A stretch of 64,000 bases of DNA, taken from the NCBI RefSeq assembly GCF_000964005.1, contig NZ_JXYP01000014.1:248001-312000 (forward strand). The letters are read 5' to 3'. The number at the start of each line of letters is the position of its first letter. Positions within the stretch are counted from its first letter, which is position 1. Of this stretch, positions 1 through 11,511 are shown piece by piece. Under the pieces are notes generated by a model that was given only the letters and a program-made list of their open reading frames with translations, was not told the origin of the DNA and ran no database searches. The DNA is from Williamsia herbipolensis. GTDB taxonomy: Bacteria > Actinomycetota > Actinomycetes > Mycobacteriales > Mycobacteriaceae. The translations under genes and the position numbers were made by a program.

Positions 1-1
1 C

Positions 2-1056
<1,055 letters not shown>

Positions 1057-1060
<4 letters not shown>

Positions 1061-2202
1061 CCGCCGCCGCTGATCCGTCGTTCTCACCCACCCCCGCCGC
1101 GATGGATCTGTCGTCGGTGGCGCTGGCCCCGAAAGTGTTGCTCCACGACCACCTCGACGGTGGTCTGCGTCCGGCGACCGTCCTCGATCTCGCGCACGAG
1201 GTCGGGTACTCCGAGCTGCCCGCCGACGACGCCGACGGTCTGGCCCGCTGGTTCCGCGAGTCGGCCGACAGCGGGTCGCTGGTGCGGTACCTCGAGACCT
1301 TCACCCACACCGTCGCGGTGATGCAGACCGCCCCCGCCCTGGCGCGGGTGGCCCGCGAGTGCGCGCTCGATCTCGCGAACGACGGTGTCGTCTACGCCGA
1401 GATCCGCTTCGCCCCCGAGCAACACCTGACGACCGGCCTGAGTCTCGACGAGGTCGTCGAGGCCGTTCTGCTGGGGTTCGACGAGGGCGCCGCCGAGGCC
1501 GCCGACGCAGGACGCCGCATCGAGGTCCGCTGCCTCGTCACCGCCATGCGCCACGCCGCGCGGTCCCGCGAGATCGCCGAGCTGGCGGTGCGGTTCCGTG
1601 ACCGGGGGGTCGTCGGCTTCGACATCGCCGGCGCCGAGGCGGGTTACCCGCCGAGTCGACACCTCGACGCCTTCGAGTACATGCGGGCCAACAACGCGCC
1701 GTTCACGATCCACGCCGGCGAGGCGTTCGGACTGCCCTCGATCCATGAGGCGATCAGCTTCTGCGGCACCGACCGGCTGGGCCACGGGGTGCGGGTCATC
1801 GACGACATCACGCTGCCCGCCGGGACCGATCTCGCCGCCCACCAGTTCGCTGGTGCGGAACTGGGCGTCATCGCGAACTATGTGCGCGACAAGCGCATCC
1901 CGCTGGAACTGTGCCCGAGTTCGAACGTGCAGACCGGCGCGGTCGCGAGTATTGCCGAGCACCCCTTCAACGTGCTGGCGCGTCTGCGTTTCCGTGTGAC
2001 GGTGAACACCGACAACCGACTGATGAGTGACACGTCGATGAGCAAGGAGTTCATCACGTTGCATAACCAGTTCGGTTACGGCTGGGCCGATTTCGAACGT
2101 TTCACGGTCAACGCGATGAAGTCCGCGTTCGTGCACTTCGACGAGCGCCTCGCGCTCATCGACGACGTGATCAAGCCCGGCTACGCGGTGCTGATCGGCT
2201 GA
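1057..2202 (+). CDS. add: Adenosine deaminase
   Basis: Hydrolytically deaminates adenosine and deoxyadenosine to inosine and deoxyinosine in purine salvage. The 381-residue length is normal for the bacterial enzyme. Metal ligands are visible as the HDH pair near residues 30-32. The HAGE motif supplies a zinc His and the catalytic Glu, a following SxxxxGHG-type segment ([12 protein letters not shown]) supplies another His, and NTDNRLMS contains the catalytic/zinc Asp. The ATG overlaps the upstream deoA stop by 4 nt, so the two are likely translationally coupled. The product feeds the purine nucleoside phosphorylase encoded at 8135-8965. Confidence 0.96.
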
Positions 2203-2224
2203 CCGGCCCCGTGGCGCCGACCGC

Positions 2225-3517
2225 TCACTTCACGGTGAGGCGGTCCTCGAGCTCGTGCACCAGCGCGCGCCACGCCTCGGACTCGTTGTCGAAGGGTCCG
2301 CTGGGAGCCAGCCGCTTCGGGTCCGGGTTGATCGCGTAGTTGACGAACCACCCCAGTGGGGTGGTCGATCCCAACGCCTCGGACACCGAGTCGTCGTCGG
2401 CGAAGTCGGCTGCGTCGTTGAGCAGTTCGACCGCGAGCTCGAGCTGCTTGCGGTCGATGCGGCGCGGGCCGTCGGTGATGTCCTCGGCGAGCCCGGGGAG
2501 CACGTAGACGTTCTCGTCGAAGACGTCGACCTCGAGGGAGCCGTCGGTGGCGGCCACCTGGATCTCCGGGTAGGTGCTCACCTCCGACAACTCGTGGTCG
2601 GTGTTGTCGGCGAGGTACCGGACGAGCGCGCGCTCGGACGTGAAGACGTAGATCGAACCGTCCTTGCCCAGGAAGATCGGGTCGTCACCGAGGTAGCAGC
2701 GCAGCGTGAAGTACTCCGAGGCGTCGGTGACGATGCGGATCGGGTCGATGCCTACCCCACCCCAGAAGTCGTCCTCGAGCTCCTGCTCGTCGGCGTCGTC
2801 CTCGTCGTCGGCGGCCGCGGCGTGGCGGCCGCGGGACTCCGACGCGTCCGAATCCTCACCGGGCGTGACGATCTCGACGTCGTCGTCCTCGCCGGGCTCG
2901 TCCTCGTCCTCGGCGCTCGCCGCGGCCTCGAGCTCGGCTTCGGCCACCGAGACCGCCGATGCGTCGACCTCGGGCGTGGAGATCACGTCGTCGATGGCGT
3001 CGACCACGTCGTCCCAGTGCTTGTCGATCAGGCCGCCGATGCGTCCCCAGAGCTCCTGGCCCTCTTTGCCGATGAAGTTGCGGGTGCCGGTGGTGACCGC
3101 ACCGAGGATCGGGTTGCCGTTGAAGAACTTGGTGACGGTGGTGAGTTCGCAGACCTCGCCGATGATCCGCACGATCTCCAGGACGTCCTCGAGCTCGGCG
3201 ATCACCTCGGGGGAGGGGTCCTCGGAGGCCAGTTCGGGCACACCGATCAGGTCGTACGACTTGTCCTCCGCGGGGACCAGTTCCTCGGCCTGCAACCCCA
3301 CCACGGTCTCCCAGGCGGGGTGTTCGACGAGATCGTTGTCGTCGTTGGTGCGGATGAACGCCACGAGATGGGCGACATCACCGAAGCCGTAGAGGTCCTC
3401 GTCGAGCCCGAGGAAGGCCTCCCACTCGTCGTCACCCTCACGCCACCGAGGCGCCCACAGGGTGAAGGCGTTCCCGTCGGTCAATCCGAGTTCGATCGGT
3501 ACGATGTCTCCGGCCAT
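2225..3517 (-). CDS. Conserved actinobacterial protein of unknown function (Rv3311-like)
   Basis: A 430-residue cytoplasmic-looking protein with no signal peptide or membrane segment. I recognise it only as resembling the mycobacterial conserved protein Rv3311, which sits in the same add/upp neighbourhood; its function is unknown. A strongly acidic, low-complexity middle (about residues 205-270, rich in Asp/Glu, with DEDEPGEDDD and DDEDDADEQE) separates two ordered halves, suggesting a flexible linker. I chose the internal ATG giving MAGDIVPIELG rather than an ATG 13 codons upstream, because the upstream residues look non-conserved. It converges on add with only 22 nt between the stop codons. 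Confidence 0.8.
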   Translation of the reverse strand: MAGDIVPIELGLTDGNAFTLWAPRWREGDDEWEAFLGLDEDLYGFGDVAHLVAFIRTNDDNDLVEHPAWETVVGLQAEELVPAEDKSYDLIGVPELASEDPSPEVIAELEDVLEIVRIIGEVCELTTVTKFFNGNPILGAVTTGTRNFIGKEGQELWGRIGGLIDKHWDDVVDAIDDVISTPEVDASAVSVAEAELEAAASAEDEDEPGEDDDVEIVTPGEDSDASESRGRHAAAADDEDDADEQELEDDFWGGVGIDPIRIVTDASEYFTLRCYLGDDPIFLGKDGSIYVFTSERALVRYLADNTDHELSEVSTYPEIQVAATDGSLEVDVFDENVYVLPGLAEDITDGPRRIDRKQLELAVELLNDAADFADDDSVSEALGSTTPLGWFVNYAINPDPKRLAPSGPFDNESEAWRALVHELEDRLTVK

Positions 3518-3605
3518 GGGAACGAAGCCTAGCCACCGATTCTGATGAGCGGCCACGTGCCCTGGTGAACATCGTGTGCGCGTCTCGTTCGCGCCGTATG
3601 CCCGG

Positions 3606-4688
3606 TCATCGCGGACGGTAGAAGCCCTCGAAGGTCTGATCGAGATTCGTGGTCCGGATGGGTGACAACCCGACCGGATCGCCCGCCTCGATCATCTGGC
3701 CGTTTCCGACGATCATCGCGACATGCCCCGACCAGACGGCGAGGTCTCCCGGTAGCAGTTCGGACCGGTCCACGCGGAACCCCGCCGTGTCCTGGTCCTG
3801 CGCGAGCCGAGGGAGCTCGACCCCGGCCTGGCGATAGGCGTATTGGGTCAGGGCGCTGCAGTCCAGTCCGCGCCCCGGTGTGGTGCCGCCCCAGGCGTAG
3901 GGGACGCCACGCTGGCTCAACGCGGCACGAACCGCCGTGGCCGCACGCTGGTTCGGCGCCCAGGCGACCGAGCCGTCGGGCAACGTGACCGGTACCGCGC
4001 CGGGGGTGGGTGGGCGCCCAGCGGGCGCGGTCGCGTGGGGATCGCCGGCCGACGCCGCGTGGGTGGACGCGCCGGACGAGGTGGCGGGACGGTCGGTCTG
4101 TCGACCGGGTCGCGACGACGACGGTCCGGCAGACGTGCTGACCTGTTTCATCAGCGTGGCGAGATCGGGCATCGATGCCGGTGCGGCCTGCCGACCCAGG
4201 CGCTGCGCGCGCCGGGCCAGCGCACCGAGGCGATCGTGGGTGCGCCGCACCACCGCGAGGGCGCGTCGGAGGTGTTCGGCGGCGATCGGGATCAGCGCGG
4301 CGACACCGTTCGGGGTGTACACCGACGGCCCGAGGGCGTCGGCCGCGGAGACGAACGAGTCGAGAACGGTCCGCAGCTCTCGGGCGGCCGCGGCGACCTC
4401 CGCCCGCCCCTCGTCGAGGAGGTCGGCGAGGTCGGCGCTGTCGTCGGCGAGTTGCCGGCCATGGCGGCGGTGTGCCCCGATGGTCTGCTCGGCGGAGTCG
4501 GCCGCCCGTGACCGCCACTGCGACAACGCCTTCTGCGTCGCACCTTCGAGGTCGCGCGACGATCCCTCCAGACGGCAGCAGCAGTCGCGCAGTTCCGCCG
4601 CGGGATCGGCGCCCGGCATCTCGCCGGTTCCGACCGAGGCCAACAGCGTGCGGATCGGCGTGGCCAGGAGATCGATCGGGCTGCTCAT
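3606..4688 (-). CDS. NlpC/P60-family peptidoglycan peptidase with helical N-terminus
   Basis: A predicted cell-wall D,L-endopeptidase of 360 residues. The C-terminal NlpC/P60 domain (about 255-360) begins ALSQRGVPYAWGG and has the catalytic Cys277 in LDCSAL, His322 in WSGHVAM and a third residue, Glu334, at RipA-like spacing. Residues 1-170 are Ala/Arg/Leu-rich helices of the WXG100/ESX type, followed by a Ser/Pro/Thr-rich linker (about 185-235). No classical signal peptide is seen. The start overlaps the stop of the EspC-like gene upstream (ATGA), so the two are coupled and may be co-exported, plausibly by a type VII system; that last point is inference. Confidence 0.88.
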   Translation of the reverse strand: MSSPIDLLATPIRTLLASVGTGEMPGADPAAELRDCCCRLEGSSRDLEGATQKALSQWRSRAADSAEQTIGAHRRHGRQLADDSADLADLLDEGRAEVAAAARELRTVLDSFVSAADALGPSVYTPNGVAALIPIAAEHLRRALAVVRRTHDRLGALARRAQRLGRQAAPASMPDLATLMKQVSTSAGPSSSRPGRQTDRPATSSGASTHAASAGDPHATAPAGRPPTPGAVPVTLPDGSVAWAPNQRAATAVRAALSQRGVPYAWGGTTPGRGLDCSALTQYAYRQAGVELPRLAQDQDTAGFRVDRSELLPGDLAVWSGHVAMIVGNGQMIEAGDPVGLSPIRTTNLDQTFEGFYRPR

Positions 4689-4990
4689 GCGAGCCTCCCG
4701 TCGAGGGACCGTGCCGCATCGGTGTCGGAGCGCAGGTACGCCACCCGCGTCGCCTCGACGGCTGCGCCGATCAGGGCGAGCCGACGCCCGTGATCGGCCA
4801 CCGATGTGGTGTGTCGGGTGGTGGTGTCGAGGATGGCCTCGGCGAACTCGGCCCCGATCGGGCCGACGGTGGCGGCGAACGGCGCCATGGCGGCGACCGC
4901 GGCGTGCGGCGCGACGACGGACGCGGCGAGCGCGGTGACGGTGTGATGTAACTGCGACAGTGCATCCGGGGTGACCGATACGGAATCCAT
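4685..4990 (-). CDS. Small EspC/WXG100-like helical protein
   Basis: A 101-residue, almost entirely helical Ala-rich protein starting MDSVSVTPDALSQ. Size, composition and N-terminal pattern resemble the ESX secretion-associated EspC (DUF2580) family, whose members are type VII targets or chaperone-like partners. Assignment is by general character, not by a decisive motif; no W-x-G is present. Translation is coupled to the NlpC/P60 gene by a 4-nt overlap. The 78-nt gap to the divergent upp gene must hold both promoters. Confidence 0.65.
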   Translation of the reverse strand: MDSVSVTPDALSQLHHTVTALAASVVAPHAAVAAMAPFAATVGPIGAEFAEAILDTTTRHTTSVADHGRRLALIGAAVEATRVAYLRSDTDAARSLDGRLA

Positions 4991-5068
4991 GCCCCTTACG
5001 ACGGGGTGGTGGCCCGCGCGGTTCCCGCGGATCTCCGTTCGTCGTCGCGACGGCTCTAGGATCGCCCC

Positions 5069-5692
5069 ATGGACGTGACGGTCGTCGACCACCCACTGGC
5101 CCGAGCTCGACTCACCACCCTGCGTGATCGACGCACCGACAACGCGTCGTTCCGCGGGGCGCTCGCCGACCTCACCCAGATGCTGATCTACGAGGCGCTG
5201 GCGTCGGCCGAGGTCGCCGACGTCTCGATCACCACCCCGGTCTCCGACACCGTGGGCGCGCGGTTGGCGAACCCGCCGCTGCTGGTGCCGGTGCTCCGTG
5301 CCGGACTGGGCATGGTGGAGCAGGCCCACGCGATGGTTCCCGAGTCGAACGTCGGCTTCGTCGGCATCGCCCGCGACGAGGCGACACATCAGCCGGTCCC
5401 GTACCTGGAGTCGTTGCCCGCGGACCTCTCGTCGACGCCGGTGTTCGTCCTCGACCCCATGTTGGCGACCGGGGGGTCGATGCTGCACACCATCGACCTG
5501 CTGCGGCAGCGCGGTGCGGTCGACGTGACCGCGGTGTGTGTCGTCGCCGCTCCCGAGGGTGTTGCCACGCTGGAGGATTCAGGCCATCCGATGCGACTGA
5601 TCACCGCGGCCGTCGACGACGGCCTCAACGGCGACGCCTACATCGTGCCCGGCCTCGGCGACGCCGGCGACCGTCAGTTCGGCCCGCGCTGA
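5069..5692 (+). CDS. upp: Uracil phosphoribosyltransferase
   Basis: Converts uracil and PRPP to UMP (pyrimidine salvage). The 207-residue length is typical. The PRPP-binding loop is visible as DPMLATGGS followed by the hydrophobic [10 protein letters not shown] segment. The C-terminal uracil-binding region reads [12 protein letters not shown] with an FG pair near the end. Its 3' end overlaps by 19 bp the 3' end of the convergent ABC-ATPase gene. It belongs functionally with the neighbouring add, deoA and PNP genes. Confidence 0.96.
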   Translation: MDVTVVDHPLARARLTTLRDRRTDNASFRGALADLTQMLIYEALASAEVADVSITTPVSDTVGARLANPPLLVPVLRAGLGMVEQAHAMVPESNVGFVGIARDEATHQPVPYLESLPADLSSTPVFVLDPMLATGGSMLHTIDLLRQRGAVDVTAVCVVAAPEGVATLEDSGHPMRLITAAVDDGLNGDAYIVPGLGDAGDRQFGPR

Positions 5693-6474
5693 CCCGGTGA
5701 GGTGGCCGACCACCGTCCGTCGGTGCGGCGCAACTCCACCGGGTGCGCGAAGCACTCGGTGATCGTCGTCGAGGTCAACGAGTCCGCGACCGGACCCTGC
5801 ACCACGCTGCGACCGTCGCGCAGGAGCAGGGCGTGTGAGGTCGACGTCGGCAGGTCCTCGAGGTGGTGGGTGACCAGGATGCTCGCGAGATCGGCGACCT
5901 GAGAACGCAACTGATCGATCCCGGCGAGGAGTTGCTCCCGGGCGGCGAGATCGAGGCCGGTCGCCGGCTCGTCGAGCAGCAGCAGCGACGGTTGCGCTAT
6001 GAGGGCACGGGCGACGAGGGTACGTCCCCGCTCGCCCTGGCTCATCGTGGTCCACCGCAGTTCACGCCGGTCGGCCATGCCCAGGATGGCGAGCAGGTCA
6101 TCGGCGCGCTCGTGCTCGGCGCGGGTGTAGGTGCGGCGGTGGTCGAGCTCGGGGGTGTTGGTGAGGCCGGTCAGGACGACGTCGTGGACCGGCAGCGGCA
6201 GGTCGAGCCGATGGCGTGGGTCGACGTGGCCGATGTGGGTGCGCAGCTCCCGCATGTCGACTCGTCCGAGCCGGGCCCCGAGGACGTCGACCGTGCCGTG
6301 TGTGGGATGTCCGAAGGCGCCCAGGATGTGCAGCAGCGTCGACTTCCCCGCGCCGTTCGGACCGAGCAGCGCCCAGTGTTCCCCGGCGGAGACCTCGAGC
6401 GAGATGTCCCGCAACAGGAACCGCCCCCCGCGGACCACGTCGACCCCCGACACCGCGACGACCGGGCCGATCAT
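5674..6474 (-). CDS. Orphan ABC transporter ATP-binding protein
   Basis: A single nucleotide-binding domain of 266 residues. Walker A is GPNGAGKST, the signature is MSQGERGR, and Walker B is [12 protein letters not shown], with an H-loop in VTHHLED. The [16 protein letters not shown] arrangement resembles iron-siderophore or ModF-type ATPases. No permease or binding protein is adjacent, so the substrate cannot be assigned, and it may serve a distant transporter. The start overlaps the phosphohexomutase stop by 4 nt, suggesting one transcript PNP-pmmB-ABC. Confidence 0.9.
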   Translation of the reverse strand: MIGPVVAVSGVDVVRGGRFLLRDISLEVSAGEHWALLGPNGAGKSTLLHILGAFGHPTHGTVDVLGARLGRVDMRELRTHIGHVDPRHRLDLPLPVHDVVLTGLTNTPELDHRRTYTRAEHERADDLLAILGMADRRELRWTTMSQGERGRTLVARALIAQPSLLLLDEPATGLDLAAREQLLAGIDQLRSQVADLASILVTHHLEDLPTSTSHALLLRDGRSVVQGPVADSLTSTTITECFAHPVELRRTDGRWSATSPGQRGPN

Positions 6475-8138
6475 CGGAGGTCACCGAGTTCGCGCGCTGC
6501 GGCGCGCAGGTCGTCCAGCAGGGTGTCGGCGCGACGCTTGTCCTCGTCGAGACGTTCGGGGCCGCCCGCCGCGACGACGACCTCGAGATAGAACTTGACC
6601 TTCGGCTCGGTGCCCGAGGGGCGGACGATCACGCGGACGTCGTGGCCGGGGGAGTGGCCGGTGAACTCGACGGCGTCGGTGCGCAGATGGTCGGTGCGCG
6701 TGGCGAAGTCGCAACGGGCGACGGCGACGCCGCAGAGCGTCGCCGGGGGACGGTTGCGCAGGCGGGTCATGATGGCGGTGATGTCGTCGGCGGTGTCGGT
6801 GCGGACCGACACCTGCCCGGTGCGGTGGACGCCGTGGCGCGCGAACAGCTCGTCGAGGGCTGCGGCGAGATCCTGTCCGGCAGATCTCTGTTCGTGCGCG
6901 AGCACCGCGAGAGCCACCGCCGCACTGATGCCGTCCTTGTCGCGGACGGCGTCGGGATCGACACAGTGCCCGATGGCCTCCTCGTAGGCGTAGCGCAGGC
7001 CCTCACCGGCCCGGACCAGCCATTTGAAGCCGGTGAGCGTGCGGGTGTGCCGCGCGCCGGCGGCCTCGGCGATGCGGCCGAGGAGGGTGCTCGACACGAT
7101 GGTCGTGGCGACCAACGGAATGCCTGCATCGGTCGACGAATCGTGCTGCGACAGTGCGGTCGTGGACAGCAGCGCACCCGTCTCGTCGCCGGTCAGCATC
7201 CGCCACGCGCCGTCGACGACGGCGCCCACGGCGCACCGATCGGCGTCGGGATCCAGTGCGATCGCGATGTCGGCGTCGGTTCGGGCGGCCAGCTCCAGCA
7301 GCAGATCCGCCGCCCCCGGCTCCTCGGGGTTCGGGAAGGCGACGGTGGGGAAGTCGGGGTCGGGGGTGAACTGCTCGTCGACCACCACCACATCGGTGAC
7401 ACCCGCGGCGGCCAGCGCGCGGAGAGCGAGATCACCGCCGACACCGTGCATCGGCGTCAACGCCACGCGGAGGGTCGACGAGCGGGAGCCGTGTCGCTCG
7501 AGCAGCCGCGACAGGTAGGCCTCGACCGCGTCGACGGCCCGCGGATCGGAGACCGCCGCTCCGGCGGCGGGCACCACGAGCGAGTCGACGGCGATCCGCG
7601 CGATACGTTCCTCGATCTCGGCGTCGACGGGCGGGATGATCTGCGCCCCGGCGTCCATCGGCCCACCACCGAGGTAGACCTTGTACCCGTTGTCGGCCGG
7701 CGGGTTGTGGGACGCGGTGATCATCACCCCGGCGACCGCGTCGAACCGGCGGGTGGTGAACGCGACGACAGGCGTGGGAACCGGTGTGGCGAAGGCGATG
7801 ACGTCGAACCCGCGATCGCGGAGCACGCCGGCGGCGTCGGCGGCGAAGGGGTGCGAACCGTGGCGGGCGTCGTGCCCCACCACGACCGATCCGCCGGCGT
7901 GACCGGCGTCGATCAGCCAGTCGGCGAGAGCAGTGGTCGTGTGGATCACAACCAGGCGGTTCATCCCGTCGGGCCCGCCGCGGACCGGCCCGCGCAGTCC
8001 TGCGGTCCCGAAATGCAGACGGTCGGCGAAGCGCTGCGCCAGCGCGGTCGGATCGAGTCCGGTGAGCTCGTCGCGCGTCACCGGGTCGGGATCGGCGGCG
8101 ATCCACGCCTCGACGGCTGTCGTGTGGTTCGAGGTCAC
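6471..8138 (-). CDS. pmmB: Phosphohexomutase (phosphomannomutase/phosphoglucomutase)
   Basis: Alpha-D-phosphohexomutase superfamily, 555 residues, the length of actinobacterial PmmB-type enzymes. It interconverts hexose- or pentose-1-P and -6/5-P. Genomic context with purine nucleoside phosphorylase also allows a phosphopentomutase role (ribose-1-P to ribose-5-P). Visible motifs are the N-terminal FGTAGLRG substrate loop, the phosphoserine Ser143 in TASHNPP, the metal loop LDPDADR, the TGFKW loop and the phosphate-binding RPSGTEPK near the C-terminus. It overlaps both neighbours by 4 nt. Confidence 0.93.
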   Translation of the reverse strand: MTSNHTTAVEAWIAADPDPVTRDELTGLDPTALAQRFADRLHFGTAGLRGPVRGGPDGMNRLVVIHTTTALADWLIDAGHAGGSVVVGHDARHGSHPFAADAAGVLRDRGFDVIAFATPVPTPVVAFTTRRFDAVAGVMITASHNPPADNGYKVYLGGGPMDAGAQIIPPVDAEIEERIARIAVDSLVVPAAGAAVSDPRAVDAVEAYLSRLLERHGSRSSTLRVALTPMHGVGGDLALRALAAAGVTDVVVVDEQFTPDPDFPTVAFPNPEEPGAADLLLELAARTDADIAIALDPDADRCAVGAVVDGAWRMLTGDETGALLSTTALSQHDSSTDAGIPLVATTIVSSTLLGRIAEAAGARHTRTLTGFKWLVRAGEGLRYAYEEAIGHCVDPDAVRDKDGISAAVALAVLAHEQRSAGQDLAAALDELFARHGVHRTGQVSVRTDTADDITAIMTRLRNRPPATLCGVAVARCDFATRTDHLRTDAVEFTGHSPGHDVRVIVRPSGTEPKVKFYLEVVVAAGGPERLDEDKRRADTLLDDLRAAARELGDLR

Positions 8139-8965
8139 AGGCGCTCGATGACCTGGGCCAGCAGGTGACCCATGTCGCCCGCCGACCGACGGCCGACATC
8201 GAGGACCTCGGTGTGATCGAGAGGCTCCCCGGTGATCCCGGCGGCGAGGTTGGTCACCAGCGACATGCCCAGGACCTCCATGCCCGCGGCGCGGGCGGCG
8301 ACGGTCTCGTGCACGGTCGACATGCCCACGAGGTCGGCGCCCATCGTGCGCAACATCCGGATCTCTGCGGGGGTCTCGTAGTGCGGGCCGGGCAGTCCGG
8401 CGTAGACACCCTCGACGAGGTCACCGCGCACGTCGCGGGCGATCGCGCGCAGGCGCGGCGAGTAGGCATCGACCAGGTCGACGAACTGTGCGCCCACGAG
8501 CGGTGATCGAGCGGTGAGGTTCAGGTGGTCGCTGATCAAGACCGGTTGACCGACCGACATGTCGTCGCGCAGCCCGCCCGCGGCGTTGGTGAGCACGACC
8601 GTCGTCGCCCCGGTGGCGGCGGCGGTGCGCACCGCGTGCACGACACGCGCCAGGGGATTGCCCTCGTAGGCGTGGGTGCGTCCGAGCAGGACCAGCACCG
8701 ATCGGGAACCGATGCGCACCGAGTGGACGAGGCCGGAGTGTCCGGCGGCGCTCGGTGCCGTGAAGCCCGGCAGGTCCGCCATCGCGAGTGTCGCGACCGG
8801 GGAACAGAGGGCGTCGGCGGCCGGCGCCCATCCCGAGCCCAGCACGACGGCGACGTCGTGTGTCGGCACGCCGGTCGCCTCGCCGATCGCGGCGGCGGCC
8901 GCGTCGGCGGCGGCGGTGGGGTCAACGGTCGGGTCGGGATCGCTGGACGCGGGTCCGCTGCTCAT
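8135..8965 (-). CDS. punA: Purine nucleoside phosphorylase
   Basis: Trimeric, mammalian-type PNP that phosphorolyses inosine and guanosine. The 276-residue length fits. Visible are the N-terminal phosphate-binding VVLGSGW, the GHSG phosphate site, RTHAYEG, the GPHYETPAE segment and the base-binding [10 protein letters not shown]. The ATG giving MSSGPASS was chosen; a longer in-frame extension to 9049 would overlap the divergent crotonase gene. It stands first in a PNP-pmmB-ABC operon and acts after adenosine deaminase in purine salvage. Confidence 0.94.
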   Translation of the reverse strand: MSSGPASSDPDPTVDPTAAADAAAAAIGEATGVPTHDVAVVLGSGWAPAADALCSPVATLAMADLPGFTAPSAAGHSGLVHSVRIGSRSVLVLLGRTHAYEGNPLARVVHAVRTAAATGATTVVLTNAAGGLRDDMSVGQPVLISDHLNLTARSPLVGAQFVDLVDAYSPRLRAIARDVRGDLVEGVYAGLPGPHYETPAEIRMLRTMGADLVGMSTVHETVAARAAGMEVLGMSLVTNLAAGITGEPLDHTEVLDVGRRSAGDMGHLLAQVIERL

Positions 8966-9020
8966 GGGTCGAGGGTAGATCGACGCCGACGCCTGCGCCG
9001 CGGGAGGATATGGTCGTGCG

Positions 9021-9704
9021 ATGCCGTATCTGACCCGCACCGATGACATCTGGGAGCTCTACCTGGGTGCCGAGGGATCCGAACTCGATCCGGACAACCC
9101 GGAGAACCGATTCGCAGGTTCGTGGATCACCGAGGTCCGCGGCCTGCTCGAGACCGTCGCCGACGACGCCACCGGGGCACTGGTGATCACCGCGACCGGG
9201 AAGTTCTTCAGCAACGGACTCGAGATCGCCGAGGTCGCCGATCCGACGAAGCTCGAGGGCTACATCGATTCGGTGCACGACATCTACGCCCGGGTCCTCA
9301 CGCTCCCGGTGGCCACGGTTTCCGCGGTCAACGGCCATGCCTTCGGTGCCGGAGCCATGCTCGCACTGTGCGCCGACCACCGCGTCATGCGCACCGAGCG
9401 CGGCTACTGGTCGCTGCCCGAGGTGGCGCTCGGCATGCCGTTCCCGCTGGGAATGGCGTCACTGCTGCACGAACGGCTGCCCGAGTCGGTCCGCACAGAG
9501 GCGATGACGACGGGACGCCGCTACGGCGGCTCTGAGTCGGCGCAGCTCGGGATCGTCGAGGAGGCCGTCGACGTCGACGAGTTGCTCACCCGCGCCCGCG
9601 CCGTGGCCGCCGAACGCACCGCATTCGCCGGCGCCAACCTCCACGCCATCAAGAAGGGGATGCGTCGGGCTCTGCTCGCCGACCTCGCGCCGCAGACGTC
9701 GTGA
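9021..9704 (+). CDS. Enoyl-CoA hydratase/isomerase-family (crotonase) protein
   Basis: A short crotonase-fold protein (227 residues; typical members are about 260). The oxyanion-hole segments are visible as [11 protein letters not shown] and [10 protein letters not shown]. The second catalytic Glu position falls in the [11 protein letters not shown] stretch, so an acyl-CoA isomerase or hydratase activity is plausible, with unknown substrate. The compact C-terminus, lacking the usual long trimerisation tail, recalls the ECI/DCI-like small actinobacterial crotonases. The stop overlaps the amidohydrolase start, so the two are probably cotranscribed. Confidence 0.85.
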   Translation: MPYLTRTDDIWELYLGAEGSELDPDNPENRFAGSWITEVRGLLETVADDATGALVITATGKFFSNGLEIAEVADPTKLEGYIDSVHDIYARVLTLPVATVSAVNGHAFGAGAMLALCADHRVMRTERGYWSLPEVALGMPFPLGMASLLHERLPESVRTEAMTTGRRYGGSESAQLGIVEEAVDVDELLTRARAVAAERTAFAGANLHAIKKGMRRALLADLAPQTS

Positions 9705-10861
9705 TGGACCTCGTCGACGCGTGGCTCGCGACGCACGAGACCGAGATGATCGGCTGGCGCCGAGACCTCCACGCCCACCCCGAGCTGTCACGCCAGGAAC
9801 ACCGCACCACCGAGTTCGTGATGGCCGAGCTGACAAGCGTCGGTCTGCACCCCCAACGGTTGCCGCTCGGCACCGGTGTCGTGTGCGATCTCGGTCCGGC
9901 GGGCCCACGTATCGCACTGCGCGCCGACATGGACGCGCTGCCGATCGCCGAGCGCACCGGGTTGCCGTTCACCTCCACCATCGACGGGGTCTCGCACTCC
10001 TGCGGCCACGACGCACACACCGCGATCCTGGTCGCCGTCGCGAAGATCCTGGCCGCCGCCGGCGATCTCCCGGTCGGTGTGCGTCTGGTGTTCCAGGCCG
10101 CGGAGGAGGTGATGCCCGGAGGCGCTCGTGACGCCGTCGAAGCCGGTGTCACCCAGGGCATCTCACGATTCTTCGCATTGCACTGCGACCCGAAGCTCGA
10201 GGTCGGCAAGGTGGGACTGCGGGTCGGCCCCATCACCTCGGCAGCCGACCACATCGATCTGCAGCTGCATTCGCCCGGCGGCCACACCTCGCGGCCACAC
10301 CTCACCGGTGACCTCGTGCACGCCATGGGGACGGTCATCACCGGCCTGCCCGCCGTGCTGTCGCGCCGTATCGACCCGCGCACCGGCACGGTGATGGTCT
10401 GGGGGTCGGCCCATGCCGGTAACGCCGCCAACGCCATTCCCCAGGAGGGGCGTCTGCGCGGCACGGTTCGTACCGGTGACCACGCGACGTGGGCTCTGCT
10501 GGAGCCGCTGGTGACCGAGGTGATCGCGGGTCTGTTGGCCCCGCTCGGTGTGCGTCACCAGCTGAACTACCACCGCGGCGTGCCGCCGGTGGTCAACGAT
10601 CCCGAGGCGACCGAGATGTTGCGGCGCAGCGCGCAGGCCGTGGGTCCCGACACCGTCGCCGGCACCGCGCAATCCGGTGGTGGCGAGGACTTCTCGTGGT
10701 ACCTCGAACACGTCCCGGGGTCGATGGGCCGTCTCGGCGTGTGGAGCGGTGACGGTGCGCAGGTCGACCTGCACCAGCCGAATTTCGACCTCGACGAACG
10801 CGCCATGGCCGTGGGCGTCCGCACCCTCGCGGGACTCGTGCTCGGCGCTCCCGCCGCCTGA
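9704..10861 (+). CDS. M20-family metal-dependent amidohydrolase (AmiA/AmiB/HipO type)
   Basis: Peptidase M20D-type amidohydrolase, about 385 residues. Metal-binding segments are visible: LHAHPELSRQE, the CGHDAHTAIL block with its conserved Cys and His, the catalytic AAEE (FQAAEEVMPGG), an HCDP segment and a C-terminal GGEDFSWY. Such enzymes hydrolyse N-acyl amino acids, hippurate-like amides or indole conjugates; the substrate here is unknown. M. tuberculosis has two paralogues (amiA1/amiB1) in this same neighbourhood. The start is either ATG 9704, overlapping the crotonase TGA by one base, or the preceding GTG at 9701. Confidence 0.93.
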   Translation: MDLVDAWLATHETEMIGWRRDLHAHPELSRQEHRTTEFVMAELTSVGLHPQRLPLGTGVVCDLGPAGPRIALRADMDALPIAERTGLPFTSTIDGVSHSCGHDAHTAILVAVAKILAAAGDLPVGVRLVFQAAEEVMPGGARDAVEAGVTQGISRFFALHCDPKLEVGKVGLRVGPITSAADHIDLQLHSPGGHTSRPHLTGDLVHAMGTVITGLPAVLSRRIDPRTGTVMVWGSAHAGNAANAIPQEGRLRGTVRTGDHATWALLEPLVTEVIAGLLAPLGVRHQLNYHRGVPPVVNDPEATEMLRRSAQAVGPDTVAGTAQSGGGEDFSWYLEHVPGSMGRLGVWSGDGAQVDLHQPNFDLDERAMAVGVRTLAGLVLGAPAA

Positions 10862-10864
10862 CGG

Positions 10865-11350
10865 TCAGGTGTTGAAGCTCTCCCCGGGGCCGGGACCGAC
10901 GTTCCGGGCGTCGCGCACGCGCAGGGCGTGGACGTACTCGGCGGGTGCACCGGCGATCTCGGCCGCCTCGGCCATCACGCCGATGTAGCGGGCCGAGGGC
11001 AGCCCGCCCTCGAAGGCGTCGAGTACATAGAGCCACGCGAGCACGGCGCCGTCGGCGGTGTCGATGCGTGCGCGGATCTTGCGGTGGATCCCGAGTTCGG
11101 ATCCCTCCCAGCTGTCCAGCGAACTCTCGTCCTCGGGTGTGACGTCATAGAGGACGACGAAGACGCGCGCGTCGGGATCGGACTTGTCCTCGGTGACCGT
11201 GGCGAGGGCGCCCTCCCAGCCGATGTCGCCGCCACCGAAGGTGAGGCGCCACCCGTTGAGCCAGCCGGTGCCGGCCATGGGGGAGTGCGGGGCGCGTTCC
11301 ATCATCTGGTCCGGATGCATGTTCGATCCGTACGCGGCGTAAATCGGCAC
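10865..11350 (-). CDS. Gamma-glutamylcyclotransferase-like protein (Rv3304 type)
   Basis: A small cytosolic GGCT/AIG2-fold protein of 161 residues. The characteristic YGSNM substrate-binding loop lies at the extreme N-terminus (MPIYAAYGSNM), and the WRLTFGG and YDV segments follow. M. tuberculosis encodes a protein of similar size next to lpdA (Rv3304 beside Rv3303c), matching the divergent arrangement here. The enzymatic substrate is not known. It converges on the M20 gene with 3 nt between the stops. Confidence 0.85.
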   Translation of the reverse strand: MPIYAAYGSNMHPDQMMERAPHSPMAGTGWLNGWRLTFGGGDIGWEGALATVTEDKSDPDARVFVVLYDVTPEDESSLDSWEGSELGIHRKIRARIDTADGAVLAWLYVLDAFEGGLPSARYIGVMAEAAEIAGAPAEYVHALRVRDARNVGPGPGESFNT

Positions 11351-11511
11351 GGCGAAAGCCTAGATGGTCCCGTCCGCACAGGACAGGGCGCGGTGGGTGA
11401 AGTCGTCACCGATCGAGCTCTGGTGCCGGATCGACTAGGTTCTGGGTCAGGGCGGGCACAACCCGGCGCCCTGGACGACGTCGGATTCGAGAATCCAGGA
11501 GTGATGCACAC

